NCBI RefSeq assembly: GCF_023333585.1
Contig: NZ_JAIQZN010000015.1
Span: forward strand, 39,252 to 103,251
Source: Argonema antarcticum A004/B2
Lineage (GTDB): Bacteria; Cyanobacteriota; Cyanobacteriia; Cyanobacteriales; Aerosakkonemataceae
DNA length: 64,000 nucleotides
Reading direction: 5' to 3'
Shown here: piece after piece, positions 1-7,780 of the stretch
How positions within the stretch are numbered: the first letter of the stretch is position 1
Layout of the letters: every line of letters begins with the position of its first letter
Made by a program: the position numbers and the translations under genes
The notes under the pieces: model-generated
Database searches by the model: none
Told to the model about the DNA's origin: nothing
What the model saw: only the letters and a program-made list of their open reading frames with translations

Positions 1-2
1 CC

Positions 3-518
3 GTCACTGCGCTTGACTTGCTCAGCGGTGCTGTAATTGACGTTGCCCTAATATTAACTCTGTCCAAGCTTTACGGCCTCCCCATGACGCAACAGGGAGC
101 TGTATCTTTATTGCAAAAAATCGCCCTGTGTATGGGCAGCTTGAGTGCTAGCGAACTTGTCGCCACTCTGGGACTCAGTTCCCTCAAAAGCTTATTGGGT
201 ATAGCAGCACCAGCAACAGGCGGTGCATCTTTAGGTGCTTATGTATCCGTAGCATTAACGCAAGCAGGTGTAGCGGGTGTTTCTTCTTACGGAATCGGAC
301 AAGTAACTAAAGCTTATTTAGCTAATGGGGCTTCTTGGGGTGCCGATGGCCCAAAAGCAGTTGTGAACCGGATTTTAGCTTCCCTTGATGAAACTTCTAT
401 TCTCAACCGCCTCAAAGATGAATTGCGGGCAAAGCTGGATTTTCGAGAAGAGGTGCGGAATGTAGGTTACGGCGGCTTGCAGTCGGATGAAGTACAAGCC
501 AGAAACCCGGTTTCTTAA
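3..518 (+). CDS. C-terminal part of a DUF697-type (YcjF/GTPase-associated) membrane protein, 5' truncated by window
   Basis: The reading frame is open from the first bases, so the N-terminus lies outside the window. The visible 172 residues are rich in Ala, Gly and Leu, with two hydrophobic stretches. They include a segment beginning GAYVSVALTQAGVAGVSSYG and then KAYLANGASWG, the pattern I associate with the C-terminal DUF697 domain that follows the GTPase domain in cyanobacterial proteins. Family knowledge suggests a membrane-associated GTP-binding protein; the GTPase domain itself is not visible. The last 17 residues or so (GYGGLQSDEVQARNPVS) are encoded by a dispersed repeat that recurs in non-coding DNA elsewhere in the window, so the native C-terminus has probably been replaced or extended. 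The family call is from memory of the pattern. Confidence 0.6.
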   Translation, partial: VTALDLLSGAVIDVALILTLSKLYGLPMTQQGAVSLLQKIALCMGSLSASELVATLGLSSLKSLLGIAAPATGGASLGAYVSVALTQAGVAGVSSYGIGQVTKAYLANGASWGADGPKAVVNRILASLDETSILNRLKDELRAKLDFREEVRNVGYGGLQSDEVQARNPVS

Positions 519-540
519 AGAAACCGGGTTTCTATGTACC
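468..540. repeat. Dispersed repeat family 1, copy a (AGAAACCCGG hairpin)
   Basis: A GCGGCTTGCAGT module is followed by a near-perfect palindrome: AGAAACCCGGTTTCTT at 501-516 pairs with its complement at 518-533. Related copies lie near 9155, 13796, 23728, 29949, 45683, 56390 and 57341. Here it forms the stop codon and 3' end of the preceding gene and could act as a terminator hairpin. Confidence 0.85.
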
Positions 541-595
541 TCACCGATCCGAACGGCGCTGTAAATACCGAAACTCTTCTACCCAGTCACCAGTC

Positions 596-756
596 ATATC
601 ATGTCCGGTGGCATCGGTTGTCTAAAAAAAATAACTCTCTTATCTGTGTTCATCTGTGTTCATCTGTCTTCATCTGTGGTAAAAATTTAACCCTGGATTC
701 AAACAGACAATTTCTCGCATCACGCTTACGCTACCGATACAACCGGACATGATATC
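596..756. mobile_element. MITE-like element family 2, copy a
   Basis: About 160 bp bounded by inverted repeats. The left end reads ATATCATGTCCGGT and the right end ACCGGACATGATAT; the similarity continues inward into GCATCGG. The interior has a run of CATCTGTGTT-type repeats and a GGTAAAAATTTAAC segment. Two further copies occur at 23914-24072 (inverted) and 54983-55143. There is no coding capacity; open frames across 534-1002 are not considered genes. Confidence 0.8.
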
Positions 757-826
757 ACCAGTCAAGAGTCCCCAAAAATTCGTGGTGTGACATTTGAGGG
801 TGCGGAATATAGGTTTAACTCAGAAT

Positions 827-1384
827 TTAGCCATTCCTATCTTCTGGGTAAATTTGAATGCCAAGCACATCTGCGGACATCTGGCGGATTAGATCGCCGT
901 AGGAAGATATCTGGTTTTCTAGAGAAAGACAAGGCGGTGAAGAAGAAGGAGACAGCCACAATTGGTCGAATTCTGTCCATACATGGCGTAACTCCGGGTT
1001 AATGGCGCTGTCGGCTAAGATTGCGATCGCAACTTGGTGTATACCTAAGATCTCTTTTAAACTACCGCGCAGGTAAATTTTATCAGTCGTCACTGCCGCA
1101 TCTAAGGTCAACCTGCCAGAAATTATGTCTCGGAGAGTTTCGGCTTCGCTGCGAAAATTGACTGACTCCAGTACCACCGGATATTCGCTCTCAATCTGGA
1201 GTTGTTCTCCACCATCAGCCCGCAGTCGCAACTGTATCCCATCTAAGTCGATCGCAGCCGTTTTTTCCGAAACTGTTTGCACCAAGGCTTCCCAGGTGGA
1301 ACCTCCTTGGATTCGCAGGGTTTCTACCAGCCGGTGCAGCCATTGAGCTAACTGGGCGTGGCGTTCTAACGATTGATTTTGCAT
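827..1384 (-). CDS. Hypothetical protein, possibly SCP2-like lipid-carrier fold
   Basis: A soluble protein of about 185 residues with no signal peptide or membrane segment. The middle (SGRLTLDAAVTTDKIYLRG followed by a short helix and another hydrophobic stretch) has the layout of an SCP2-type hydrophobic-ligand domain, but I see no decisive motif. It is the last gene of a minus-strand run: 42 bp separate it from the CrtC/AttH-like gene upstream, and that run starts with a polyprenyl synthetase. A carrier or accessory role for a hydrophobic product would fit this context; that is inference. The start is ambiguous, with TTG (1390), GTG and ATG (1384) in consecutive codons; ATG is chosen. The C-terminal 25 residues are Ser- and Pro-rich. 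Confidence 0.6.
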   Translation of the reverse strand: MQNQSLERHAQLAQWLHRLVETLRIQGGSTWEALVQTVSEKTAAIDLDGIQLRLRADGGEQLQIESEYPVVLESVNFRSEAETLRDIISGRLTLDAAVTTDKIYLRGSLKEILGIHQVAIAILADSAINPELRHVWTEFDQLWLSPSSSPPCLSLENQISSYGDLIRQMSADVLGIQIYPEDRNG

Positions 1385-1426
1385 CACCAATTCATCATGT
1401 TGGGGCGAATTTTTTGGGGACAGCTA

Positions 1427-2494
1427 TTACAGCACATATTCTCCATAAAGTAATCCCTTTGCGCGCAGAGTTTCTCCTCCGAGAAAAAGATTAATTTCAA
1501 CAGTGCCTGTTACTTCCTCAATGAAAGTATATTGACGGTTTTGATTATCAGGTACTACTAACTCCATTGCCGTCTCAAAATTGACATTGAGTAACAATCG
1601 ATCGCCTCGATCGTCAGCTTCTACCTGCAAGGTTTTAGGGACTTTTAAAGTGCGATCGGCAAACAGCGAAGCCATAATTCCAGGGAGACGCACTGGCATA
1701 ACTGGAGAGGGTGACCACTGCCAATTAACAACTAAGGTAGAACCGAGAAAAATTTTGTGTAAATCGTTATCGAGATATACAAAAATATACGGTAATGCTT
1801 TGACAGAATGGTTTTTGTTGGTACGTTGGTCTAATACTAAAGTAAGTTGCCTGCCGTCATCGCAAACGGCAAAAGCGACAAACCATTCCCAACCGATATC
1901 TTCACCCCAACGAAAACGACCAAAGTTGCGATCGTGATAGGCAAACCAATCGCGATCGATACTAAAGTTTTGCCCGCCTACAGATAACTCTCCAATTACT
2001 TGTAAACCTGGCACTAAGCCCCAACCGATGAAACCGCTGCCAAAAGGCGAATCCTCCGTCACCAAAAGGGGCGTGGCTTTCGCCTCTCCTTGGCAACGTA
2101 TAGATAACTGCATCCTTTCATCTTGGACTTGCAGTGTCGAGTGCTTGCCATCGATTTCCAGCAATACCCCGTTTCCCTGGATGCAAAACGGGTTTCGACG
2201 CACCATGTCGGGTTGCCATTCCAAGCTAAAAGCAGTGCCAAAGGTTGCCATAGGGGCGTCCCCCCGGTACTCTGGAGCTATGTATTCGCTGGCTAAGTTT
2301 ACCAGGAAGCTTACTTGAATCTCTCCCTGTTCTGGTTTGCCCATCAGGTTCATGTTGACCAGTATCCGTATTTTTCCCCGTCTATCCAAGAGAACTAAGT
2401 GATACCAATCTTTCCAATCGATGGGGCAGGTGGGGTCATCGAAGGGGATGCGTAGGGCTTCAACGCGGGCGAGGAGTTGTTCGTCGATCGTCAT
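1427..2494 (-). CDS. CrtC/AttH-like (lipocalin-type hydratase/cyclase family) protein
   Basis: About 355 residues from the ATG at 2494. That start overlaps the TGA of the upstream gene as ATGA, which points to translational coupling; a longer frame back to 2647 would overlap that gene by about 150 bp and is rejected. The sequence has the features of the CrtC/AttH superfamily: an N-terminal DWKDWYHLVLLDRRG strand, a central DWFAYHDRNFGRFRWG core, then GWEWFVAFAVCDDGRQ and a Gly-rich C-terminal GLLYGEYVL. Family members include carotenoid 1,2-hydratases and other enzymes acting on hydrophobic substrates. Clustering with a polyprenyl synthetase suggests that it acts on a prenyl product. The exact reaction cannot be read from sequence. 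Confidence 0.75.
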   Translation of the reverse strand: MTIDEQLLARVEALRIPFDDPTCPIDWKDWYHLVLLDRRGKIRILVNMNLMGKPEQGEIQVSFLVNLASEYIAPEYRGDAPMATFGTAFSLEWQPDMVRRNPFCIQGNGVLLEIDGKHSTLQVQDERMQLSIRCQGEAKATPLLVTEDSPFGSGFIGWGLVPGLQVIGELSVGGQNFSIDRDWFAYHDRNFGRFRWGEDIGWEWFVAFAVCDDGRQLTLVLDQRTNKNHSVKALPYIFVYLDNDLHKIFLGSTLVVNWQWSPSPVMPVRLPGIMASLFADRTLKVPKTLQVEADDRGDRLLLNVNFETAMELVVPDNQNRQYTFIEEVTGTVEINLFLGGETLRAKGLLYGEYVL

Positions 2495-4032
2495 CGCTGT
2501 AGCGATCCCCCTTCTTGGAAAACATCGTTGAGTATCGTCTCTTGGGAAGGCGTTGGGAGGGGAGAGGGTAGGCTTTTGCTTTCTGCGATCGCGTTCAAAG
2601 TAGCCGCAATTCTCGGCGATACCAAGGCGAGTCCCAGAATAACGCAACCAAACCAGCGTTCTGCATCCATACCCAAGGATGCTACGAAAGCATCTGTTGC
2701 GGTGTCCGATACCGAGAGTTCAGTATACCTCTGACCTACATTTGAGTCTGTTGGCATCAAACTCCACATCCATTGTTCGCCCAACTCAAGCCAACCACTT
2801 TGCTCTGGGACAGAGCCAACAGAACTACGATAAGCAGATGCTGCTTGCTGACTAATAGCTAACCAACGAGGAAGTTGAGCAGCCGCGAAAGCGAGTACAC
2901 CATTGTTTAAAAAATGGGTGGGTTTTAACTGAGCCAGTAATTGGCTACCTGTTTGGGTGCGAGCGTATTCGTCACCTTTTTGGGACAGCAGGAGTAACAA
3001 TTCTACTACTAGCCAACGAGCCGGGAATATATCCAAACCTGGTAGTGCGGTAAGCAGACTTTTGGTTGCAACGGTTGTGCGATCGATCTCTAACTCAAAC
3101 ACTTCGCCAGAGGCGAAATCTTTCATTTTGGTAGCAATTTGAGGCGAGATTTGCGCCAGTCCCAAGAGGATGCCCGCCAACCAGCGATCGGTAGAGCCGC
3201 CTAGCTTTAAGATAAAGCTTTTTGCTAATAAAAGAGGAACATACATTTCCCCTTTTTTCGGCGCAGCTTCCACATTGGACGGAACCAGCTTTAACAGCCA
3301 TTGCTCCCAAAGATACAGCAAACTATAACCGCCTAAAATTGTGTTCTCGCTTTTAAGGTTATCCGCAATCCAGTTGGGAATTTGAGCGGCTCTAAAGGCG
3401 ATAACTCCATTCTTAAAAAAGCGCGTTAGCTTGAGTTGATTTAGTAACTGCTGACCCGGTTCAGTTTGGCCGTATTCCTCTCCTTTTTGACACAAAATCA
3501 CTAAAATTTCAGCCACTAGCCAACGAGATGGAATTTTATCTAGATCCATCAAACCTGACAACAAATCAAAGGTTGCGTCTGTTGTTCGATCTACAGCATT
3601 CGACAACCTGTTTCCCTCTGGGGAAGTAAAGGGCAAAGTAACTGGCAAGGAAACTTCCACAACTTGAGATTTATCTTTTTCCGGTTCTGGTAATAAAATC
3701 TCCAGCTCGATAGCAATACCTTCTTCCTGAATTCCCGGAAAGCGTAACCAACTCTTAATTATCTCTCCAGGTTGGAGTAGAAAAGGAATTGAGAGTTTAA
3801 TTTTTTGGCTAAGTTTGCTCTCCCTATCTAGATAAAGGTAAGGGGGAGAAATACTGCTAGATACGGAGATAATGTTGCCGTTATCTACTATCCAATCATC
3901 TAGGGTAGGACGGAACAATAGGGCTTCACCTATCTGGCTATAAAGTAACAGGTTCACAACCAAGATTGAACCTGGATAAACTTTAATTTTTAGGTGAGTA
4001 GAATTGTCTAAACTTAAGGTAATTTCACTCAT
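2491..4032 (-). CDS. Unknown protein with two tandem ~165-residue units
   Basis: 513 residues, family not recognised. The N-terminal 140 residues look beta-rich. Two homologous units follow (about 147-303 and 316-482). Each begins with a PxRWLVxExLxxLxQKGxEY segment and ends with a hydrophobic xRWxxxxILGLAxxSPxIA helix. This is an internal duplication visible directly in the protein. There is no signal peptide or classical transmembrane helix. The gene begins 18 bp after the polyprenyl synthetase stop and overlaps the CrtC/AttH-like gene by 4 bp, so it belongs to the same transcript and probably the same pathway. It could be a scaffold or a binding protein; no catalytic motif is evident. Confidence 0.75.
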   Translation of the reverse strand: MSEITLSLDNSTHLKIKVYPGSILVVNLLLYSQIGEALLFRPTLDDWIVDNGNIISVSSSISPPYLYLDRESKLSQKIKLSIPFLLQPGEIIKSWLRFPGIQEEGIAIELEILLPEPEKDKSQVVEVSLPVTLPFTSPEGNRLSNAVDRTTDATFDLLSGLMDLDKIPSRWLVAEILVILCQKGEEYGQTEPGQQLLNQLKLTRFFKNGVIAFRAAQIPNWIADNLKSENTILGGYSLLYLWEQWLLKLVPSNVEAAPKKGEMYVPLLLAKSFILKLGGSTDRWLAGILLGLAQISPQIATKMKDFASGEVFELEIDRTTVATKSLLTALPGLDIFPARWLVVELLLLLSQKGDEYARTQTGSQLLAQLKPTHFLNNGVLAFAAAQLPRWLAISQQAASAYRSSVGSVPEQSGWLELGEQWMWSLMPTDSNVGQRYTELSVSDTATDAFVASLGMDAERWFGCVILGLALVSPRIAATLNAIAESKSLPSPLPTPSQETILNDVFQEGGSLQR

Positions 4033-4050
4033 TGATTTTTATGTACAAAT

Positions 4051-5628
4051 TCACACATTTCTATAAATCACATAATTGATTAGTTCTTTGAGAACTCGAC
4101 GATCGTGGATGGAGCATCCCCATTTTTCTTCTAACCGTAGCGGAGTTTCTGGTTGAAGAAAATCTAAGCTTTCAAAAATTTCGGCTGCTTGGTTTGCCAG
4201 CGATCGGGCCACTTTCCAGCCGTGTTCGATGCTACCGCAACGCTGCATTTGATCCATAATAAAAGCGAGTTGATCGGGAGTTTTTTTCTCGCGTGGTAAG
4301 GCGAGAATTTCCAGAATCTTTTCAGACTGATCTCCACTATGTGCCAATACATGATTCAGCATTAAGGTGCGTTTGCCTTCGTAAATATCGCCGCCAATTT
4401 CCTTACCATATGATTCAAGTTGACCTTGTAGATTCAACAAATCGTCTTGGATCTGAAACGCAATTCCCAGAATCATCCCAAATCGGCTTATGCCTGCCAA
4501 CTCTTTAACCAGATCGCGATCGCTTGCTGATGGATATCCGACGATTAAACCAATTCGACATGGAGTAATAAACGAATACCAGCAGGTTTTTTTTACGCAC
4601 ATCTTAAAATAATCTTGGTCGGTTAGATTTGAGGTATTGGTAGCAACCCAATCTAGTTCCATTGCCTGTCCTTCGACAGATTGCTGCGCCATAAACTCGA
4701 TTTCTTGCAAAACTTTGAGCGCTTTGGCAACTCCGATAACTGACAAATTTTCTAACAATAAACCTACTGCCAAGACGTTCGTTGCATCGCCTACATTAAT
4801 GGCGCGAGGAATTCCAATCATTTGGTGTAAAGTCCCCTTACCCCGCCGAGATTCAGAACCATCTTCTATGTCATCGTGAATCAGAAAAGCATTGTGATAA
4901 AGTTCTAGAGCAGATGCCGATGTCAAGGCATCGTGTCCCATTCCTCCAACTGCCCTAGCCATACTAATACACATAGTTGGTCGCAGCATCTTGCCAGAGC
5001 GGAAGGGGTAATCTATTAATAAGTCATACAAGGGTTTATAGGAACCTGTAATGTTACTTTTAGTTTCAACAAATTCTAGGATTTTTTTTACTACTGCTAA
5101 TCGGCATTCTTGTACTGCTTCATTGATAATTTTTCGATCGTACATTAACTGTTCTTGGACACCGTTTGTAGCTTCCCCAACCTTATGGTTTTCTAGGGTT
5201 TCTCCATTTAATAGATTTGTAGGGATGTTGCTACGAGACGCGATCGCAACTCCCCCCTGAGAAGCTAATGGCGTTGAGTTAATGCTTTGGGCAAACACAG
5301 GTAGTGTTGTGGGGTAATTCTCTGAGTATTTGTTGCTGTTTATCTTATTACCATTTAGCTTATTTCCATTTTTTTCAAAAGCAGGGCTAGAAGCAGGCTG
5401 CTCCAACTGCTGGTAGCTTAGAGATTTATTTTCACTACTGTTGCCAATATTGACTTCTACAGCTAGTAATGATTGATTTTCTTGTTGTTCATTTGGGAGC
5501 GCAGTGAAAATTTTAATAACTTCCTGTTGTGCAAGTTCTTTTGGTTGACTTACTGTCTCGCGATTAGAAGAATTTACTAACAAAACCAAGAAACAAAAAC
5601 ATACCACAAATAAGAAAATTGCAAACAT
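4051..5628 (-). CDS. Polyprenyl synthetase family protein with N-terminal membrane anchor
   Basis: 525 residues. Residues 1-20 form a hydrophobic anchor (IFLFVVCFCFLVLLV), followed by a low-complexity Asn/Ser/Gln linker to about residue 150. The catalytic trans-prenyltransferase domain then runs to the C-terminus. The first Asp-rich motif is DDIED (252-256), followed by the usual RRGKGTLH; GQAMELDW follows, and the second Asp-rich motif is QDDLLN (394-399), where canonical members have DDxxD. The family condenses IPP with allylic diphosphates. Such enzymes are usually about 300-350 residues and soluble, so the anchor and linker are unusual and suggest a membrane-tethered enzyme. It is the first gene of a four-gene minus-strand run. 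Product chain length cannot be assigned. Confidence 0.9.
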   Translation of the reverse strand: MFAIFLFVVCFCFLVLLVNSSNRETVSQPKELAQQEVIKIFTALPNEQQENQSLLAVEVNIGNSSENKSLSYQQLEQPASSPAFEKNGNKLNGNKINSNKYSENYPTTLPVFAQSINSTPLASQGGVAIASRSNIPTNLLNGETLENHKVGEATNGVQEQLMYDRKIINEAVQECRLAVVKKILEFVETKSNITGSYKPLYDLLIDYPFRSGKMLRPTMCISMARAVGGMGHDALTSASALELYHNAFLIHDDIEDGSESRRGKGTLHQMIGIPRAINVGDATNVLAVGLLLENLSVIGVAKALKVLQEIEFMAQQSVEGQAMELDWVATNTSNLTDQDYFKMCVKKTCWYSFITPCRIGLIVGYPSASDRDLVKELAGISRFGMILGIAFQIQDDLLNLQGQLESYGKEIGGDIYEGKRTLMLNHVLAHSGDQSEKILEILALPREKKTPDQLAFIMDQMQRCGSIEHGWKVARSLANQAAEIFESLDFLQPETPLRLEEKWGCSIHDRRVLKELINYVIYRNV

Positions 5629-5810
5629 TAAATTTCTCTATTCCTGAAAACGTTTAAGTCATTAGATACCAAGCGAGTCAGAGTTTTGTAGCTGCTCTTC
5701 AAAACTGGTTTAGGTGGGGCTTATTGACAAGATTAACCCTATTTCTATACTACAACTTATCTCAATCCCCACCCAAGTTAGCTTTTGACGCGGTTGTCAT
5801 CTAGTCAGGG

Positions 5811-6794
5811 TTACCGTCTGGCTGATTTGATATAAACACCCAGGCGAATTAACACATTAGGCTCGCCGCCGTAGGCACCAAAAAAGCCTATTATTTCGTA
5901 ACCTTGAGGTGCTTTAAATGTAAAAGATTCAACTTCTTTTTGGCTATGGCTTCCCCCAAATACCTCGGATTGAACCCCGTTCTGGGTTTTAAATTGTAAG
6001 GTTACAATATCCTGCTGCGGATACTCAGGCGCTCTTTTCCCCCACGTTCCTAAGATTTCTGTCAGATAATCTCCCGCTTCTACGCAGAATTCACCTACTT
6101 CGCCACCTGTTCCACCTGCTACTATTGACTCATATGTTTCAGGTGGGCTGGTTGCGAGATTTTCATACTGAACTTGAATGCTGTCTATCGCCCAATCAGA
6201 ATGAACACGCACGGTTTTTATTTTCGATTGAGGCGTTTCGTTTTTTGGTTTGATCTCAAAATCTGCTGCCTTAATAAAGCTGCCTTGCGGCCCTTGTGTC
6301 AGAAAAGACACGGATGCTGCTGAACTTTTCTCTGGAACGGGGACAAGTTCCCATTGCTGATTAGGCGTACCGTAAGTACCGTTGACCGGGTGGGTAACAA
6401 TGGGGGTCAAGGGTTCTATACCGCCCCCGAAAATATCCAGCACGAAGTCATTGAGCTTACTTTTTATCAACCCTTCCTCAGTAATTGTCCATTGCTGATT
6501 AGGCGTACCATGAGTACCGTTTACTGGGTAAACAATTACTGCGGTAAAAGGGTCTCTTTTGCTTCCTGGAATATCTATTACGAAGCCATTAAGCCTACTT
6601 TTTATTAACCCTTCCTCAGTAATTGTCCATTGCTGATTAGGCTCTCCATGAGTCTCCTTGATTGGGTAAACAACAAGGTGGGTCTTGGATTCCGGGTTGT
6701 TGCCAGCAACATCCAGCACAAGGCCATTGAGTTTGCTTTTTATCAGAAAGTAACCACTACTAGACTGCTCTGTAGCGGAACTAGGTGCAATCAT
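5811..6794 (-). CDS. Two-domain lectin: ricin-type beta-trefoil plus jacalin-like domain
   Basis: The start is ATG 6794, because AAGGAG lies six bases upstream; an ATG 15 bases earlier lies on this Shine-Dalgarno sequence. Residues 13-140 hold three tandem repeats, each with the pattern LIKSxLNGxVxDI...VNGTHGTPNQQW, the QxW beta-trefoil of ricin-B lectins. The C-terminal half begins GPQGSFIKAADFEI, contains IDSIQVQYENL, and ends IIGFFGAYGG...IRLGVYI, the jacalin-related lectin pattern. Both domains bind carbohydrate in their families. No signal peptide is visible, so export would need another route. A paralogue of the first domain is encoded just upstream (7046-7570), which indicates tandem duplication followed by gain or loss of the jacalin domain. 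Confidence 0.85.
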   Translation of the reverse strand: MIAPSSATEQSSSGYFLIKSKLNGLVLDVAGNNPESKTHLVVYPIKETHGEPNQQWTITEEGLIKSRLNGFVIDIPGSKRDPFTAVIVYPVNGTHGTPNQQWTITEEGLIKSKLNDFVLDIFGGGIEPLTPIVTHPVNGTYGTPNQQWELVPVPEKSSAASVSFLTQGPQGSFIKAADFEIKPKNETPQSKIKTVRVHSDWAIDSIQVQYENLATSPPETYESIVAGGTGGEVGEFCVEAGDYLTEILGTWGKRAPEYPQQDIVTLQFKTQNGVQSEVFGGSHSQKEVESFTFKAPQGYEIIGFFGAYGGEPNVLIRLGVYIKSARR

Positions 6795-7045
6795 TATTTG
6801 CTCCTTCATTAATAAGTTTTATATTTTAATATATTACCATATTTATTCATGAATATTTTTACTTTTTTTTCTTTTCCCTGCTCCCCCTGCTCCCGAAACC
6901 ATAGTAAAAACGGAACAGCCGTAATTATAGGGTAGATATGGCTCACCAATTGCCACATTAAGATGGGCGGTCTCTACCCTACATTGGATTTGCCAACAGT
7001 ATATTTAGTTACCGCATTCCTCCAATATCACTTCACCTGCTGAAC

Positions 7046-7570
7046 TTACTGAGGAACGGGGACAAGTTCCCATTGCTGATTAGGGGTACCGTGAGTACCG
7101 TTGACCGGGTGGGTAACAATGGGGGTTAAGGGTTCTATACCGCCCCCGAAAATATCCAGGACTAAGCCATTGAGCTTACTTTTTATTAACCCTTCCTCAG
7201 TAATTGTCCATTGCTGATTGGGCGTACCGTGAGTACCGTTTACCGGGTAAAGAACCACCGCTGTAAAAGGGTCTGCACTGCTTTCTGGAATATCTATTAC
7301 TAAGCCATTGAGCCTACTTTTTATCAATCCATTTTCAGTAATTGTCCATTGCTGATTAGGCTCTCCATGAGTCCCCTTAATTGGGTAAACAACAAGGTGG
7401 GTATGGGACTCCGCGATGTTGCCAGCAACATCCAGCACCAAGCCATTAAGTTTGCTTTTGATCAGGAAGTAGCGACTGCTAGACTGCTTTTCTGTGGTGC
7501 TGGGTGGGCTAATCTTTTCTTCTTTTTTAAGAAGCTTGTCTATGTTTTTTTTAAAGAATCCTTTGGCCAT
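7046..7570 (-). CDS. Ricin-type beta-trefoil lectin, single domain
   Basis: 174 residues. After a Lys-rich N-terminus (FFKKNIDKLLKKEEK) come three repeats with the same LIKSxLNGLVxDI and TPNQQWTI motifs as the neighbouring two-domain lectin. Nucleotide similarity across the repeats is obvious by eye, so the two genes are recent tandem paralogues. This copy ends at WELVPVPQ, where the other continues into a jacalin-like domain. The carbohydrate-binding role is a family inference; the ligand is unknown. No secretion signal is visible. Confidence 0.85.
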   Translation of the reverse strand: MAKGFFKKNIDKLLKKEEKISPPSTTEKQSSSRYFLIKSKLNGLVLDVAGNIAESHTHLVVYPIKGTHGEPNQQWTITENGLIKSRLNGLVIDIPESSADPFTAVVLYPVNGTHGTPNQQWTITEEGLIKSKLNGLVLDIFGGGIEPLTPIVTHPVNGTHGTPNQQWELVPVPQ

Positions 7571-7780
7571 AGTACTCTTTTGAAGTAAAGGTTGTTTTGG
7601 TTTAATAAAACTACTACTTTTCGATCTAAAATTACTTCATCAATGGAGTAAGGTGGCTTGAAAAGTAATAGATACAAAAACTAGGAAAGCTAAGGGAAAA
7701 AGAGTGAAGGCAAAGACACTACCTCACTTAATCTAATGAACAGTTGTTAATTAATTTAGCCAAAATAGCGGCATCAAACC

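Noticed and set aside
534..1002. Short plus-strand frames after the first gene
   Set aside because: They cover the family-2 MITE and antisense sequence of the 827-1384 gene, with no ribosome site and no protein-like composition.
2495..2647. Longer start for the CrtC/AttH-like gene
   Set aside because: It would overlap the upstream gene by more than 150 bp with low-complexity residues; the ATGA overlap at 2491-2494 is a better start.
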